From contig JASHUJ010000185.1 in the NCBI GenBank assembly GCA_030040035.1, positions 1 to 7,125 on the forward strand: a stretch of DNA of 7,125 nucleotides. The letters run 5' to 3'. Positions 5,462-7,125 of the stretch are shown here, piece after piece. Under the pieces are notes generated by a model. The model ran no database searches, was not told the DNA's origin, and was given only the letters and a program-made list of their open reading frames with translations. The stretch is from Thermoplasmata archaeon. GTDB taxonomy: Archaea; Thermoplasmatota; Thermoplasmata; Lutacidiplasmatales; UBA184. A program made the translations under genes and the position numbers. How positions within the stretch are numbered: the stretch's first letter is position 1; the number at the start of each line of letters is the position of its first letter.

Positions 5462-6712
5462 CTACCGCTTGGTCGCGGGCTTTCGGCGAGAGGTCGCACG
5501 CGGTTTGGCGAGCGAGGCCGGCGCACCTCGGCGGGCCCAGGTCCCGGCGATCACCCACGGGGGTTCCGGGCCGATCGGTTCCATGGACTCCGAGCGGTAC
5601 CGCTCCACCGCCCGTTCGTCGACCTCGATCCCCAGTCCCGGGCCCGACGGGATCCGGAACTCCCCGTGGTCGACCGAGTATCCGCGAACGAGCGCACGCT
5701 TCCACTCGGGCCAGTTCGCCTCGAAACTCTCCTGGAGGAAGAAGGTCGGAAGGACCGCGTCCATCTGGAGCGTGGCGGCCGTCTGAATGGGCCCGAAGGC
5801 GTTGTGGTAGGCCACGGGCGCGCCTCGAGCCGCGGCGATCTGCGCGATCTCGCGGCCGTAGGTGAAGCCGCCCGAGTTGGTGATATCGGGTTGCAAAATG
5901 TCGACCAGTCCCCGCGCGAGGAAGCTCTCGAAGTCGGCCGGCGTGAGCAGTCGTTCCCCGAGGGCGACCGGCGTCCGCACCCTTCGGCGGAACTCGGCGA
6001 GCGCGTCGCACAGCTCCGGGAGCACCGGTTCCTCCATGAACCGGGGATGGAACTCGTCCAGCGCTTGCCCGGCGCGGACGGCCGCCTCCGGAAGGAAGCG
6101 TCCGTGGTACTCGATCAGCAGGTCGACCGCGTCGCCCACGGCGGCCCGCACGGCTCGGACGCGGGCCACCGCGGCAGCGAGGGCGGCGTCGCTCAGGGAG
6201 CGGTACGCGTCGCCGAACGGATCGAATTTCAGCGCGCGGAACCCCTCGTGCACCTTCGCCTTCGCCTTCTTCGCGAATTCGTCCGGCTCGATACAGTCCG
6301 AGTACCATCCGTTCGAGTAGGCACGAACTCGGGAGCGGATCGCCCCACCGAGCAGGGCAGCAACGGGGACTCCCTGCTCGCGAGCGAGGAGATCGTGGCA
6401 GGCGATGTCCACGGCGGAGAGCGCGCTGGTCGCCTCCATCGAACGGGAACGATAGAACGAATAGACCTCGAACCGGCGAAGGCAGGCGCCGTGATCCGTG
6501 AGCGGCTGGCCGTCGTAGAAGCGGGCGACCTCCCGAACGCTCTCGCGAACCGGGTGGGTCATCAACGTGGTTGGCGCCTCGCCCCATCCGACCGCGCCCG
6601 AGGTCGTGGTGACCCGCACGAGAATGACAGTCGAACTCCAGGGTGAGGACGACTCGCCGGCCGGCGCGGCGACCTCGATGGGCTCAACGGACTGGATCGT
6701 CGCCGCGGGCAC
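5462..6712 (-). CDS. gnaD: Gluconate/galactonate dehydratase (enolase superfamily)
   Basis: A 416-residue mandelate racemase/enolase-superfamily enzyme. It should dehydrate D-gluconate (possibly also D-galactonate) to 2-keto-3-deoxy acid, the committed step of the archaeal non- or semi-phosphorylative Entner-Doudoroff pathway. It shares the recognisable blocks of the Sulfolobus gluconate dehydratase: WGEAPTTL (43-50), SNGWYSDC (133-140), ALKFDPFG (160-167), LLIEYHGRF (198-206), FMEEPV (225-230), VALGERL (249-255), ILQPDITNSGG (272-282) and AYHNAFGPIQ (301-310). Probable metal ligands are E201, E227 and E253; the D276/H303 pair and E328 fit the acid-base positions of the family. The family length is about 395; the extra residues form a basic C-terminal tail (KPRATSRRKPATKR). 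The start is a GTG at 6712, 25-26 bp after a TATA-like box. Narrow substrate choice cannot be read from sequence. Confidence 0.93.
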   Translation of the reverse strand: MPAATIQSVEPIEVAAPAGESSSPWSSTVILVRVTTTSGAVGWGEAPTTLMTHPVRESVREVARFYDGQPLTDHGACLRRFEVYSFYRSRSMEATSALSAVDIACHDLLAREQGVPVAALLGGAIRSRVRAYSNGWYSDCIEPDEFAKKAKAKVHEGFRALKFDPFGDAYRSLSDAALAAAVARVRAVRAAVGDAVDLLIEYHGRFLPEAAVRAGQALDEFHPRFMEEPVLPELCDALAEFRRRVRTPVALGERLLTPADFESFLARGLVDILQPDITNSGGFTYGREIAQIAAARGAPVAYHNAFGPIQTAATLQMDAVLPTFFLQESFEANWPEWKRALVRGYSVDHGEFRIPSGPGLGIEVDERAVERYRSESMEPIGPEPPWVIAGTWARRGAPASLAKPRATSRRKPATKR

Positions 6713-6733
6713 GCTCGAGCGAGCCCGCCACTA

Positions 6734-6741
6734 CATAGAAA
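6734..6741 (-). promoter_or_regulatory. TATA-like box for the gluconate dehydratase gene
   Basis: The minus strand reads TTTCTATG, centred 25-26 bp before the GTG at 6712, in the 74-bp gap after the peroxiredoxin gene. It supports a separate, leaderless transcript. Confidence 0.42.
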
Positions 6742-6786
6742 GTTTCGCGCGGCGGATCGCGGAGTGAGCTCGACGTCCCGCCGGAT

Positions 6787-7125
6787 CTAGGACGACGGAG
6801 CTTGGATCCGGTCGAGGGCTCGCCGGACGTGCGGACCCGGTAGCATGCCTTCGACTCGATCGCTCACGCGACCGTTCGCGTCCAGGAAAAACGTCACGCG
6901 CTTCGCCACTCCCAGGAGCCCCAATACGCCGTACTGTCGCGCGATCGACTTGTCCCGGTCCGCGACGAGCGGGAACGGGATCGAGCACTTGTCCACGAAG
7001 CTCTTCTGAGAGTCTACCGAGTCGACGCTCACGCCGACCACCGCGACCCCTGCGCGTTGGAATTCAGCGTAATGCTCGGTGAATCCTCGGGCCTCGAGCG
7101 TGCATCCGGACGTGTTCGCCTTCGG
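6787..7125 (-). CDS. bcp: Peroxiredoxin, Bcp/PrxQ type, C-terminal 112 residues (cut by window edge)
   Basis: The frame is open from the right edge to the TAG at 6787. The first visible residues are PKANTSGCTLEARGF, the peroxidatic-cysteine motif of Bcp/PrxQ peroxiredoxins (usually TPGCT), with the catalytic cysteine encoded at 7104-7102. Next come the family blocks VVGVSVDSVDSQKSF, PFPLVADRD, ARQYGV and RVTFFLDANGRV. The protein reduces peroxides in the cytosol using thioredoxin-like donors. PrxQ proteins are about 150-160 residues, so some 40 N-terminal residues lie outside. An internal GTG at 7041 could make the reading frame appear to start there, but that would remove the catalytic cysteine. 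The resolving cysteine found five residues after the first in many members is replaced (CTLEAR rather than CxxxxC). A second cysteine occurs 39 residues later in DKCSIPF. Confidence 0.93.
   Translation of the reverse strand, partial: PKANTSGCTLEARGFTEHYAEFQRAGVAVVGVSVDSVDSQKSFVDKCSIPFPLVADRDKSIARQYGVLGLLGVAKRVTFFLDANGRVSDRVEGMLPGPHVRRALDRIQAPSS

Noticed and set aside
5666..6646. A 326-codon plus-strand frame opposite the gluconate dehydratase
   Set aside because: Antisense shadow with no domain signal; the minus-strand frame carries every family motif.
6787..7041. An 84-residue protein starting at the GTG at 7041
   Set aside because: The same frame continues to the window edge and includes the peroxidatic cysteine motif, so the GTG is an internal codon of a truncated peroxiredoxin.
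1..7125. CRISPR array, insertion sequence, defence island or prophage
   Set aside because: No regularly spaced repeats, transposase or integrase motifs, terminal inverted repeats or att-like duplication of the tRNA 3' end were seen. All genes are housekeeping or surface functions with similar composition.

Overview
The window looks like chromosomal DNA of a high-GC archaeon, most plausibly a Thermoplasmatota (Thermoplasmata-like) lineage. Four things point to archaea. The tRNA-Thr has U at discriminator position 73 and no encoded CCA. AT-rich TATA-like boxes sit 25-29 bp upstream of five protein start codons with no Shine-Dalgarno sequence, which is the layout of leaderless transcription. The sugar-acid dehydratase closely matches the Sulfolobus gluconate dehydratase type. 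A heavily sequon-rich surface protein is anchored by a C-terminal membrane helix. The phylum is an inference; archaeal origin is well supported.

Layout, left to right. (1) The N-terminus of an AMP-forming acyl-CoA synthetase/ligase (1-119, minus, cut by the edge) diverges from a NUDIX hydrolase (217-678, plus) across a 97-bp region with one TATA-like box per direction. (2) The NUDIX gene converges on a large secreted, membrane-anchored, probably N-glycosylated surface protein (764-2182, minus). A perfect 10-bp hairpin (722-744) lies between the stop codons. The surface gene is the only one with a clear 5' leader: a TATA-like box, a stem-loop at the predicted mRNA 5' end and a 20-nt purine tract running into the start codon. 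(3) Urocanase hutU (2360-4039, minus). (4) A probable two-gene unit: a PNPOx-like flavin-binding split-barrel protein (4638-5129, minus) followed 14 bp later by a four-helix DUF420-like membrane protein (4162-4623, minus). (5) tRNA-Thr(UGU) on the plus strand (5366-5437). (6) Gluconate/galactonate dehydratase (5462-6712, minus). (7) The 3' part of a Bcp/PrxQ-type peroxiredoxin (6787-7125, minus, cut by the right edge).

Metabolically this is ordinary heterotroph material: histidine breakdown (urocanase), sugar-acid entry to the non- or semi-phosphorylative Entner-Doudoroff route (gluconate dehydratase), fatty or organic acid activation (acyl-CoA ligase), nucleotide housekeeping (NUDIX) and peroxide defence. 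No mobile element, CRISPR array or defence system is visible. The most useful signals are regulatory: the recurrent leaderless promoter layout, which moves several starts downstream of the longest ORF, and the distinctive leader of the surface-protein gene.
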